From Azonexus sp. (GTDB lineage Bacteria > Pseudomonadota > Gammaproteobacteria > Burkholderiales > Rhodocyclaceae): a stretch of DNA of 5,041 nucleotides. Position numbers and translations under genes: made by a program. The first letter of the stretch is position 1; the number at the start of each line of letters is the position of its first letter. This document shows positions 1-5,041 of this stretch, piece after piece. The stretch is from NCBI GenBank assembly GCA_031285115.1, contig JAITWU010000019.1, forward strand, positions 1 to 5,041. Direction: 5' to 3'. The notes below the pieces were generated by a model. The model did no database searches and was not told where the DNA came from. It worked only from the letters and a program-made list of their open reading frames with translations.

Positions 1-93
1 GTAGCAACGGCTCTCACCCCGGATTGCGACAACGAGGGCGCCGTTGAAGGCGTTGAACAGATTGTAGCAATCCGGGGTGAGAGAGGGAGCTAC
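1..93. repeat. Long inverted repeat (16-bp perfect arms), cut by window edge
   Basis: The arm CTCTCACCCCGGATTG at 11-26 is the exact reverse complement of 68-83. Outside it, GTAGC at 1-5 pairs with GCTAC at 89-93 across symmetric 5-base internal loops. The 41-base loop holds a small CAACG/CGTTG hairpin (30-34 with 42-46). GTAGCAA also occurs as a direct repeat at 1-7 and 64-70. The structure may extend left of the window. It could be a repetitive extragenic palindrome, the end of a mobile element, or a terminator of an upstream gene; no T-run follows the stem, so an intrinsic terminator is not supported. Confidence 0.7.
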
Positions 94-99
94 AAGCCA

Positions 100-249
100 G
101 GGCAATCGCATGAATGACGCAGGGGCGGCATTCTGCCGCCAGCGGGCGACTAAAAGTCGCCCCTGCAACACCCTTTTTCTCCCTCATGGGCTTTTTGCAG
201 CGGATAAAAACGGTTGTTTGGTTGTCCAAAAGCATTCATGCGATTGCCC
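100..249. repeat. MITE-like unit with 17-bp inverted ends
   Basis: GGGCAATCGCATGAATG at 100-116 is the exact reverse complement of 233-249. The 116 bases between hold the double hairpin at 119-166 and an unstructured right part (167-232) with T- and A-rich stretches. No open frame inside resembles a protein. I see no clear target-site duplication in the flanks, so transposition is not proven; a non-autonomous element or a structured repeat are both possible. It lies 80 bases upstream of the antitoxin start and could influence that gene's leader. Confidence 0.65.
119..166. repeat. Cloverleaf-like double hairpin (REP/BIME-like)
   Basis: Three stems can form at once. An outer stem joins GCAGG (119-123) to CCTGC (162-166). 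Hairpin 1 is GGCGGCA (124-130) with TGCCGCC (134-140), loop TTC. Hairpin 2 is GGCGACT (145-151) with AGTCGCC (155-161), loop AAA. The alternative is a single 9-bp pairing of GCAGGGGCG (119-127) with CGCCCCTGC (158-166). Two adjacent GC-rich palindromes of this size resemble REP/BIME units of proteobacteria. It is not a tRNA: there is no anticodon arm, T-loop or acceptor tail. Confidence 0.65.
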
Positions 250-281
250 CGGTGGCAAAGCCGAAGTACAGGCTGAGCACC

Positions 282-302
282 ACAACAGTGTTGTACGATA
301 AT
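282..302 (+). promoter_or_regulatory. Possible promoter -10 and operator of the toxin-antitoxin operon
   Basis: A small palindrome ACAAC-AGT-GTTGT (282-294) abuts -10-like hexamers TACGAT (294-299) and GATAAT (297-302), about 30 bases before the antitoxin start. VapBC operons are usually repressed by the antitoxin-toxin complex binding a palindrome over their promoter, which fits this position. No good -35 hexamer is visible at the right spacing, so this remains a weak candidate. Confidence 0.25.
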
Positions 303-329
303 TGCCAATGGATCATCAGGAGTTGTCAT

Positions 330-563
330 ATGGAATACGCAGAAAAGATTTACGCGCAAGTCAAACGGCTTCCTGCGCAAGCAGCGCAAGAGGTGCTGGA
401 TTTTGCTGAATTCGTAGCCAGGCGACATGTGGGGGAGTCTGCCGCCATGAAGCAGACTGACAGCGCCCGGCGTCGGGCGGAGATTGAACGTGTCTTTTCA
501 AAATACCGAATAGATTTGGGCAATTTCAAGTTTGATCGCGAAGAAATCAATGCCCGCCACTGA
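330..563 (+). CDS. vapB: VapB-type antitoxin (DUF2281-like)
   Basis: This 77-residue protein is the likely antitoxin of the VapC toxin encoded next. The N-terminus MEYAEKIYAQVKRLPAQAAQ followed by EVLDFAEFV is the typical opening of DUF2281-like antitoxins. The C-terminus FKFDREEINARH matches the short tail by which such antitoxins occupy the toxin's active site; this role is known for the family and inferred here. The ATG at 330 was chosen over a longer frame starting at 114 because AGGAG lies at 318-322, 7 bases upstream, and because family similarity starts here. The gene overlaps the toxin by 14 bp, the usual coupled arrangement. No classic AbrB or RHH DNA-binding motif is obvious. GC content looks lower than in the cob genes, consistent with separate acquisition. 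Confidence 0.8.
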   Translation: MEYAEKIYAQVKRLPAQAAQEVLDFAEFVARRHVGESAAMKQTDSARRRAEIERVFSKYRIDLGNFKFDREEINARH

Positions 564-954
564 TTTTCTCGATTCCAATGTCGTGATCTATAGCTATGCG
601 ACAGATCAAGCCAAAAAATCGCGGGCGCTGGATTTGCTTGCTGGTTCGCCAACGATTTCAACACAGGTTATCAATGAAACCGTTTCAGTTTTGCGCCGCA
701 AGCAACTCATGCCGGTGGAGCAAATTGCGACTGCCATTGATGATTTGACGGCATGGTGCCATGTTTTTCTGGTAGATATTTCTACGATCAAACAGGCGCT
801 GGATTTGGCTGCCCGCTATCGGCTGTCATATTTTGATGCCCTGATGGTTGCTGCGGCGATCGGCTCCGGCTGCACAACGCTTTATTCCGAAGATATGCAC
901 CACGGTCTTGTCGTGGATGGTGTTGTGACCATTCAAAACCCGTTTCAGATTTGA
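550..954 (+). CDS. vapC: VapC-type PIN-domain ribonuclease toxin
   Basis: The 134-residue protein is a single PIN domain, about the normal VapC length. It shows the acidic residues expected to hold the catalytic Mg/Mn: D8 in FLDSNVVIYSY, E43 in QVINETVSVL, D96 in LSYFDALMVAAA and D115 in LYSEDMHHG, and ends with the usual TIQNPF strand. PIN toxins of this family cleave RNA, often tRNA or rRNA; the target here cannot be read from sequence. The start ATG at 550 lies inside the antitoxin gene, with a weak GAAGA at 540-544; an upstream ATG at 532 would only add six residues absent from the family. All catalytic residues are present, so the toxin looks intact. The gene converges on cobU with a 64-base gap and no strong terminator. 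Confidence 0.9.
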   Translation: MPATDFLDSNVVIYSYATDQAKKSRALDLLAGSPTISTQVINETVSVLRRKQLMPVEQIATAIDDLTAWCHVFLVDISTIKQALDLAARYRLSYFDALMVAAAIGSGCTTLYSEDMHHGLVVDGVVTIQNPFQI

Positions 955-1018
955 CAAGGCGTAAAGCCTGCCCCCATCCCCGCTGCCCCGTTGCCCAAAC
1001 GGATCGACCGGCAAAAGC

Positions 1019-1573
1019 TCAGGCTTTGAGTTCCAGCGGCAAGCCAGCGGCGACCAGTGTCACCCGGTCGCAGACGGCGGCGAGGCGCTGGTTGAGGCGG
1101 CCTTGTTCGTCGGCGAAGAGGCGGGCGACGGGGTGCATCGGGATGATGCCCGAGCCGACTTCGTTGCTGACCAGAATCACCTGCCCCGGCAGTTGCGGCA
1201 GCGTTTCGGCGAGCGCCGCCGTTTCGGCGGCGAGCAGCGGGCAGGCGATGGCCTCGCCCGATTCGGCCTGGGCGGCGGCGGTTCCGGCGTAGAGCAGATT
1301 GGTCAGCCAGAGGGTCAGGCAGTCGACGAGGAGGCAGGTGTCAGCAGCCGCCAGTTGGCGCAAGCGGGCGGCGAGATGGAGCGGTTCTTCGACGCAGCCC
1401 CAGGCCGCTGGCCGCCGGGCGCGGTGGTGGGCGATGCGGCGGGTCATTTCGTCGTCGCCTTTGTCCATTTGCGCCGTCGCCAGATAGATGACGCGCCGCT
1501 CGCTCGCCAGCGCCCGTTGTTCGGCCAGGCGGCTTTTGCCGGAGCGGACGCCGCCGAGAATCAGTTGTTTCAT
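1019..1573 (-). CDS. cobU: Adenosylcobinamide kinase / adenosylcobinamide-phosphate guanylyltransferase
   Basis: CobU (CobP) phosphorylates adenosylcobinamide and then transfers GMP to give adenosylcobinamide-GDP, the activated corrinoid used by CobS. The 184-residue protein has the P-loop GGVRSGKS at residues 7-14, the ATAQ and DDEM segments (32-43), and IAHHRARRP (47-55), where H49 aligns with the histidine that is guanylylated in Salmonella CobU (His46). DCLTLWLTNLL (84-94) and VSNEVGSGIIP followed by NQRLAA (135-166) complete the family pattern. The ATG at 1573 puts the P-loop strand at the N-terminus as usual; a longer frame from about 1636 adds residues without family similarity. No clear Shine-Dalgarno precedes the chosen start. 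It is transcribed away from cobT across a 76-base gap, an arrangement that could share regulation with the cobTSC operon. Confidence 0.95.
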   Translation of the reverse strand: MKQLILGGVRSGKSRLAEQRALASERRVIYLATAQMDKGDDEMTRRIAHHRARRPAAWGCVEEPLHLAARLRQLAAADTCLLVDCLTLWLTNLLYAGTAAAQAESGEAIACPLLAAETAALAETLPQLPGQVILVSNEVGSGIIPMHPVARLFADEQGRLNQRLAAVCDRVTLVAAGLPLELKA

Positions 1574-1614
1574 CGGCAATATTGTCGGCGCATCCCCGGT
1601 TCGGCGGCAACCGA

Positions 1615-1620
1615 TATAAT
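1615..1620 (+). promoter_or_regulatory. Candidate -10 element for cobTSC
   Basis: A perfect TATAAT lies at 1615-1620 in the cobU-cobT gap, 29 bases before the cobT start codon. It would give a leader of roughly 20 bases. No recognisable -35 hexamer sits 16-18 bases upstream (the bases there are ATCCCC-like) and no extended TG motif is present, so strength and even use are uncertain. The reverse strand is also AT-rich here and might serve cobU, but no convincing hexamer pair was found. Confidence 0.35.
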
Positions 1621-1649
1621 TTTCGCCTCGCATCAACAGAAAGATTCAC

Positions 1650-2699
1650 GTGTCCGCCCACTTCACCATCGACGCGCCCGATTCGGCGCTGCTCGCCGCG
1701 CTCCAGGAGAAAATCGACCAGAAAACCAAGCCGCGCGGTTCGCTCGGGCAACTGGAAAAACTGGCCCGCCAGATTGGCTTGATTCAGCGGCGGCTCGATC
1801 CCCAATGCCGGCAGCCGCACCTCCTCGTCTTTGCCGGTGACCACGGCGCGGCGCGGGAGGGGATTTCGGCCTATCCGCAGGAGGTGACCTGGCAGATGGT
1901 CGAAAACTATCTGGCTGGCGGCGCGGCGATCAATGTTTTCGCCCGGCTCAACCATCTTGATCTGTCCATTGTCGATGCTGGCGTGGCCCATGATTTTGGC
2001 AAACGCCCCGGCTTGATCGACGCCAAAGTGGCCCCCGGCACGGCCAATTACCTTGAGCAGGCGGCGATGACGGCGGCGCAATGCGAGCTGGCGATCAGCC
2101 GGGGCGCGACAATCGTCCGCAATCTGGCGGCCAGCGGCTGCAATATGGTGGGTTTCGGCGATATGGGGATCGGCAATACCGCCGCCGCTTCGCTCATTAC
2201 CCATTGCCTGACGGGGACGCCGCTGGCCGGTTGCATTGGCCGTGGCACGGGGCTTGACGACGCCGGTTTGCAGCGCAAGCAAACGCTCCTCAAACAGGCG
2301 TTGCAACGCTATCGCAACGGCGGCGGCAATGATGAACCGCTCTCGGTGATGGCCGAGTTCGGCGGCTTCGAGATGGCGATGATGCTGGGGGCCATGCTGG
2401 CGGCGGCGGAAGCCCGGATGCTGCTGCTGATCGACGGTTTCATCGTCGGCGCGGCGGCGCTGGCGGCCAACCGGCTCTATCCGGGCCTGACCGACTATTG
2501 CGTCTTTTGCCACCGCTCGGCGGAACCGGGCCATCAGGCCCAGTTGCGGGCGCTCGGCGGCGAGCCGCTGCTCGATCTGGGCCTGCGTCTCGGCGAAGGC
2601 ACCGGCGCGGCGCTGGCTTTTCCGCTGGTCAAGGCGGCGGTCGCCTTCCTCAACGAGATGGCGAGTTTTGCCTCCGCTGGCGTCGCGGATCAAGCCTGA
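1650..2699 (+). CDS. cobT: Nicotinate-nucleotide--dimethylbenzimidazole phosphoribosyltransferase
   Basis: CobT transfers phosphoribose from nicotinate mononucleotide to the lower-ligand base (typically 5,6-dimethylbenzimidazole), giving alpha-ribazole phosphate for CobS. At 349 residues it has the full family length. Visible motifs are [11 protein letters not shown] (26-36), VFAGDHG (60-66), the glycine-rich [13 protein letters not shown] (168-180), GRGTGLDD (197-204), and [11 protein letters not shown] (313-323), whose E316 corresponds to the catalytic base Glu317 of Salmonella CobT. D171 stands where the Salmonella enzyme has Glu174, as I recall it, a conservative change. The start is a GTG at 1650 with a weak GAAAG at 1639-1643. 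Its TGA stop overlaps the cobS ATG by one base (TGATG), so the two are probably translationally coupled. Confidence 0.96.
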   Translation: MSAHFTIDAPDSALLAALQEKIDQKTKPRGSLGQLEKLARQIGLIQRRLDPQCRQPHLLVFAGDHGAAREGISAYPQEVTWQMVENYLAGGAAINVFARLNHLDLSIVDAGVAHDFGKRPGLIDAKVAPGTANYLEQAAMTAAQCELAISRGATIVRNLAASGCNMVGFGDMGIGNTAAASLITHCLTGTPLAGCIGRGTGLDDAGLQRKQTLLKQALQRYRNGGGNDEPLSVMAEFGGFEMAMMLGAMLAAAEARMLLLIDGFIVGAAALAANRLYPGLTDYCVFCHRSAEPGHQAQLRALGGEPLLDLGLRLGEGTGAALAFPLVKAAVAFLNEMASFASAGVADQA

Positions 2700-3460
2700 T
2701 GCTGCGCCGCGAAATCGAATATTTTTTTGGCGCCATCCGTTTTTTCACCCGCTTGCCGGTTCCGGCCTGGGTCGGCCATTCGGCGGCGATGCTCGATACT
2801 TCGACCCGTTATTTTCCGGCGGTCGGCCTGATCGTCGGCGGCCTTGCCGCTCTCGTCTATCTCGCCGCGCTGCCACTGTGGCCGCCCGCCGTCGCCGTGC
2901 TCCTGTCGATGGCGGCGACGCTCTACGCCACCGGCGCTTTCCATGAAGACGGCCTGTCTGACACCGTCGACGGCCTCGGCGGCGGCTGGGACAAGAGGCG
3001 CATTCTCGACATCATGAAAGATTCGCGCATCGGCACTTACGGCGCGGTCGCGCTGTGGCTCGGCCTCTCCGGCAAATTCGCCCTGCTCGTCGCCATTCCA
3101 CCAGCTTTGGTGCCGTTGGCTCTGCTCGCCGCCCATGCCGTCTCGCGCTACGCCGCGACACTCGTTTTGGTCAGCATGAACTACGTGCGCGAAGACCAGC
3201 AAAGCAAGGCCAAACCGCTGGCGACCCGGCTGTCGGCAGGCGGTCTGGCCGTCGCCACCGTTTTTGCCGCCGTCAGCCTGTTGCCGCTGCCGTGGCCGCA
3301 GGCGCTGGCCGGATGTTGCGGTGCGGCGCTGGCGACCCTGTGGCTGGCGGCCAAATTCCACCGCTGGCTGGGCGGCTACACCGGCGATTGTCTCGGCGCG
3401 ACCCAGCAAGTCGCCGAAATCGCTTTTTATCTCGGCCTGTTGGCAGCGTGGCCGGTTTGA
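2699..3460 (+). CDS. cobS: Adenosylcobinamide-GDP ribazoletransferase (cobalamin synthase)
   Basis: CobS is the integral membrane enzyme that joins adenosylcobinamide-GDP with alpha-ribazole (phosphate) to form adenosylcobalamin (phosphate), releasing GMP. The 253-residue length is normal. The N-terminus [20 protein letters not shown] is the characteristic opening, followed by RYFPAVGLIVGG (37-48). The signature FHEDGLSDTVDG (81-92) with DKRRILDIMKDSRIGTYG (98-115) contains the conserved acidic residues thought to bind metal. Several hydrophobic segments (about 39-78, 113-160, 181-218, 240-252) fit a multi-pass membrane protein. GGYTGDCLGATQQ (225-237) is the conserved C-terminal motif. The start is fixed by the TGATG overlap with cobT. 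Its end overlaps cobC, so the three genes form one operon. Confidence 0.96.
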   Translation: MLRREIEYFFGAIRFFTRLPVPAWVGHSAAMLDTSTRYFPAVGLIVGGLAALVYLAALPLWPPAVAVLLSMAATLYATGAFHEDGLSDTVDGLGGGWDKRRILDIMKDSRIGTYGAVALWLGLSGKFALLVAIPPALVPLALLAAHAVSRYAATLVLVSMNYVREDQQSKAKPLATRLSAGGLAVATVFAAVSLLPLPWPQALAGCCGAALATLWLAAKFHRWLGGYTGDCLGATQQVAEIAFYLGLLAAWPV

Positions 3461-3966
3461 TCCTGCACCTGATCCGCCACCCGCCGCCGCACATCGCGCC
3501 GGGCATTTGTTACGGCCAGCTCGACATCGCCGCCCAAGCCGCCGCCCCGTTCGCCACCCGGCTCTGCGCCGAACTGCCGCCGCATCTGCCCGTCTGGAGC
3601 AGCCCTTTGCGCCGCTGCCGCGAACTGGCGCTGGCGCTATCGCCCGCCGCGCAATTCGACGACCGCCTGCGGGAAATGAATTTCGGCCAATGGGAAGGCC
3701 ATCCCTGGGACGACATCCCGTGCCACGAACTCGACGCCTGGGCCGCCGACATCACCGACTACGCCCCGCCCGGCGGCGAATCAGCGCAGCAACTGCAACA
3801 ACGCGCTCTCGCTTTCATCGCCACCCTGACCGTCCCCGAGGCCGTGCTCGTCACCCACGCCGGTATCATCCGCGTCCTGTACGCTGCCGCTAGCGGAAAA
3901 TCCATCAGCGCCTGCCTCGACTTCAACCCGCCTTATGGCAGCCTGACGGTGCTGGCGTTTGCTTAG
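3448..3966 (+). CDS. cobC: Alpha-ribazole phosphatase (histidine phosphatase family)
   Basis: CobC removes the 5'-phosphate from alpha-ribazole phosphate or from adenosylcobalamin phosphate, the last step of nucleotide-loop assembly. The 172-residue protein has the phosphatase core: R10 and H11 in LHLIRHPPP, H11 being the predicted phospho-acceptor, then GICYGQLD (19-26), SSPLRRC (51-57), REMNFGQWEG (75-84) with acid E76, PGGES (108-112) and VTHAGIIR (135-142) with H137. RHPPP replaces the common RHGE, a variant I associate with CobC proteins of beta- and gammaproteobacteria. There is no ATG: either GTG at 3448 (13-bp overlap with cobS) or TTG at 3457 (4-bp TTGA overlap, 169 residues) is the start; neither has a clear ribosome site, which suggests coupling to cobS. 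The TAG stop lies in the first three bases of the adjoining repeat element. Confidence 0.92.
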   Translation: MAGLILHLIRHPPPHIAPGICYGQLDIAAQAAAPFATRLCAELPPHLPVWSSPLRRCRELALALSPAAQFDDRLREMNFGQWEGHPWDDIPCHELDAWAADITDYAPPGGESAQQLQQRALAFIATLTVPEAVLVTHAGIIRVLYAAASGKSISACLDFNPPYGSLTVLAFA

Positions 3967-4020
3967 AGCGGTTTCGTTTTACACGTTCACACTCATGTTG
4001 GCGCGGTGGCCTCTTTTTCT

Positions 4021-4046
4021 CCCCTCTCCCGCTTGCGGGAGAGGGG
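4021..4046. repeat. Near-perfect hairpin, left copy inside the MITE-like element
   Basis: CCCCTCTCCCGC (4021-4032) pairs with GCGGGAGAGGGG (4035-4046) around a TT centre. It is followed by GCCGGGGGTGAGGG, giving the family pattern hairpin plus GGGTGAGGG. It sits 55 bases after the cobC stop and might slow or end transcription, but no T-run follows it in the plus direction. A T-run (4015-4019) lies before it. Confidence 0.75.
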
Positions 4047-4110
4047 CCGGGGGTGAGGGCAAGCGGCAGGCCAGGCGTCTTTTGCCTTTCCCGACACCCT
4101 CTCCCTCATT

Positions 4111-4134
4111 CCCTCTCCCGCAAGCGGGAGAGGG
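4111..4134. repeat. Near-perfect hairpin, right copy inverted relative to the left
   Basis: CCCTCTCCCGC (4111-4121) pairs with GCGGGAGAGGG (4124-4134) around AA, the complement of the left copy's TT. The flanking CACCCTCTCCCTCATT (4095-4110) mirrors the GGGTGAGGG side of the left copy imperfectly. The two copies are therefore inverted repeats of one unit and can also pair with each other over about 24 bases. Confidence 0.75.
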
Positions 4135-4256
4135 ACGATTGGCTCGTGCTCACGGCAGGGAGCAGGAAACGTTTGTGCTGTGCATGACTCAACAAAAACC
4201 GCTCTAGCGCTGGAATTCTGAACGCTGCCCGCCATTGTCTGATTGATTTTTGCAAC

Positions 4257-4460
4257 CGCTATATCGACGAAATTCACTGCCTGAGTCTGGTATCGGCCAA
4301 GCGCGACACGATCGAAGACGTGCTCGAACCCTATCTGATCCAGCAGGGCTACCTGCAACGCACCTTACGCGGGCGCATCGCCACGCCGGCGATCTACCGC
4401 CATCTTGGCCTCGCCGAACCGGCCAGCGCCGTCGTCCGCGACCTGCTGGCCGACGCTTGA
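4257..4460 (+). pseudogene. ruvB: RuvB C-terminal remnant (Holliday-junction helicase)
   Basis: The frame ending at the TGA 4458-4460 encodes [15 protein letters not shown], then [13 protein letters not shown] and IYRHLGL, which is the C-terminal winged-helix end of RuvB, the motor of the RuvABC branch-migration complex. Intact RuvB is about 340 residues; here only about 67 remain. The frame is open from 4188 but has no ATG, GTG or TTG, only CTG codons (for example 4218), so translation is unlikely. Just before the C-terminal part stands [11 protein letters not shown] (4260-4292), close to the RuvB Walker B region FIDEIHRLSPV, which normally lies some 180 residues earlier. This suggests a large internal in-frame deletion, with R to C and P to L changes. 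In RTLRGR the leucine replaces the usual proline. The remaining 50 bases up to the MITE-like element (4207-4256) are unrecognised. Confidence 0.8.
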
Positions 4461-5041
4461 TCCAGCTCCGGCTTTGGCGTCCGGCATCGGGGCGGCGCAG
4501 ACCCGGTTGCGGCCAGCCCGCTTGGCGGCGTACATCGCCTCGTCGGCGCGGTTGATCGCCATTTCCGGCAACTCTTGCGGGGCCAGTTCGCTGACGCCGA
4601 TGCTGATGGTGACCCGCAGTTGCGCTTCCGGCTTGCCGAAGGTCGCCGCCGCCACGGCCCGGCGCAGTTTTTCGCCAACCTGCAAGCCTTCTTCGGCGGT
4701 GCAGCCGGGCAGCACCAGGAGGAATTCCTCGCCGCCCCAGCGCACGGCAAAATCGGCGGCGCGCAGCGTGTCGCGCAGGACGGCGGCAAGACCGGCGAGC
4801 ACGGTGTCGCCAATCCGGTGGCCGTGCTGGTCATTGATGCGCTTGAAATGGTCGATGTCGGCGAGGAGGAACGAAAGTGGCCGCGACTGGCGATCCTGAC
4901 CGGCGACCAGTTTTTGAATCAGAATGGCGCAGGCGTGGCGATTGAACAAGCCGGTCAGTTTGTCGGTCGAGGCCATTTTTTCGATCCGCGACTGGTAGCG
5001 GCGCAAGACGAGGCCCGCGAGAAAAACCACGATCAAGGTCA
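4365..5041 (-). CDS. Diguanylate cyclase (GGDEF domain), 5' end beyond window
   Basis: The protein makes cyclic di-GMP from two GTP. The visible part (about 224 residues, numbered from the TTG codon at 5036) starts in a hydrophobic stretch [11 protein letters not shown], the end of a membrane segment, so the missing N-terminus probably holds a membrane or periplasmic sensor. Then come the short linker [13 protein letters not shown] (21-33), the metal-binding [12 protein letters not shown] (58-69), and the active-site loop GGEEF (101-105). R92-A-A-D95 sits five residues before it, the RxxD inhibitory site for product feedback. SIGVSE (145-150) and [16 protein letters not shown] (164-179) end the domain. 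The tail from residue 193 to 223 is read antisense through the RuvB remnant, and its TAA stop at 4365-4367 lies inside that remnant. The enzyme looks active. Confidence 0.93.
   Translation of the reverse strand, partial: TLIVVFLAGLVLRRYQSRIEKMASTDKLTGLFNRHACAILIQKLVAGQDRQSRPLSFLLADIDHFKRINDQHGHRIGDTVLAGLAAVLRDTLRAADFAVRWGGEEFLLVLPGCTAEEGLQVGEKLRRAVAAATFGKPEAQLRVTISIGVSELAPQELPEMAINRADEAMYAAKRAGRNRVCAAPMPDAKAGAGSSVGQQVADDGAGRFGEAKMAVDRRRGDAPA

Larger units (their letters stand above)
3964..4206. mobile_element. MITE-like element, 243 bp, 11-bp terminal inverted repeats
   Basis: TAGAGCGGTTT at 3964-3974 is the exact reverse complement of 4196-4206. Both ends finish in TA, as expected for elements mobilised by IS630/mariner-type transposases that duplicate a TA target; this family link is inference. 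The interior carries two inverted copies of a GC-rich hairpin (4021-4046 and 4111-4134) and no credible coding frame, so it would be non-autonomous. Removing the element and one TA restores GCT TAG CGC, leaving the cobC stop codon intact. It separates cobC from the RuvB remnant. Confidence 0.7.

Noticed and set aside
119..166. tRNA-like cloverleaf
   Set aside because: Stem lengths and loops do not fit a tRNA, and there is no anticodon arm, TTCGA loop or CCA-type end; it is better read as a pair of palindromic hairpins.
114..329. N-terminal extension of the antitoxin frame to 114
   Set aside because: The extension would translate the repeat elements; the AGGAG before 330 and the family-like start MEYAEKIY fix the real start.
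963..1027. AAAGCCTG / CAGGCTTT inverted repeat and a CCGTT/AACGG stem (988-1002) between vapC and cobU
   Set aside because: Arms are short (8 bp with a 49-base loop, and 5 bp) and no T-run follows, so a terminator cannot be supported on either strand.
1574..1649. Cobalamin riboswitch upstream of cobT or cobU
   Set aside because: The gap is far too short and contains no B12-box-like sequence.
1103..1840. 245-codon plus-strand frame opposite cobU
   Set aside because: It is the antisense shadow of cobU running into another frame of cobT, low-complexity in composition and without family similarity.
1341..2693. 450-codon open frame on the minus strand opposite cobT
   Set aside because: It lies wholly antisense to cobT and crosses into cobU in another frame; its translation is rich in R, G, A, Q and H with no recognisable domain. 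Long antisense frames are expected in GC-rich genes.
2690..3893. Long frames opposite or shifted within cobS and cobC
   Set aside because: Arginine-, alanine- and proline-rich shadows of genes whose true frames are supported by catalytic motifs and by overlaps at start and stop.
4250..4555. 101-codon plus-strand frame overlapping the RuvB remnant
   Set aside because: It is in a different frame from the RuvB similarity, arginine- and proline-rich, and runs antisense into the diguanylate cyclase.
1..5041. CRISPR array or defence island
   Set aside because: No regularly spaced direct repeats, cas genes or other defence genes are visible apart from the simple VapBC pair.

Overview
The window reads as GC-rich proteobacterial chromosome. 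The style of the CobC (RHPPP instead of RHGE), the RuvB-like remnant and the palindromic repeats would suit a betaproteobacterium of the Rhodocyclales type, but that placement is inference from memory of protein and repeat style, not from a marker gene. No rRNA, tRNA, CRISPR array or full-length transposase gene is visible.

Layout. Bases 1-329 hold no gene but are packed with inverted repeats: a 16-bp-arm palindrome (1-93), then a roughly 150-bp unit bounded by 17-bp inverted repeats (100-249) that contains a cloverleaf-like pair of hairpins (119-166). At 330-954 lies a two-gene toxin-antitoxin module of the VapBC type, with a 14-bp overlap and visibly lower GC than what follows. From 1019 to 3966 come four genes for assembling the nucleotide loop of cobalamin: cobU on the minus strand, and divergently cobT-cobS-cobC on the plus strand, joined by 1-bp and 4- to 13-bp overlaps. 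Together they cover activation of adenosylcobinamide (CobU), activation of the lower base (CobT), joining (CobS) and removal of the phosphate (CobC).

Directly at the cobC stop codon begins a 243-bp MITE-like element (3964-4206) with 11-bp terminal inverted repeats ending in TA and two inverted copies of a CCCTCTCCCGC hairpin. It is followed by an unlisted gene remnant: an open frame without a usable start that encodes the C-terminal end of the Holliday-junction helicase RuvB (about 4257-4460), apparently fused to a piece of the RuvB Walker B region. On the opposite strand a membrane-linked diguanylate cyclase (GGEEF) enters from the right edge; its last 31 codons are read antisense through the RuvB remnant.

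The core genes are ordinary. The most interesting parts are the repeat elements and the decayed junction at 3960-4500, where a mobile element, a gene remnant and an extended signalling protein meet. I see no convincing new multi-gene system.
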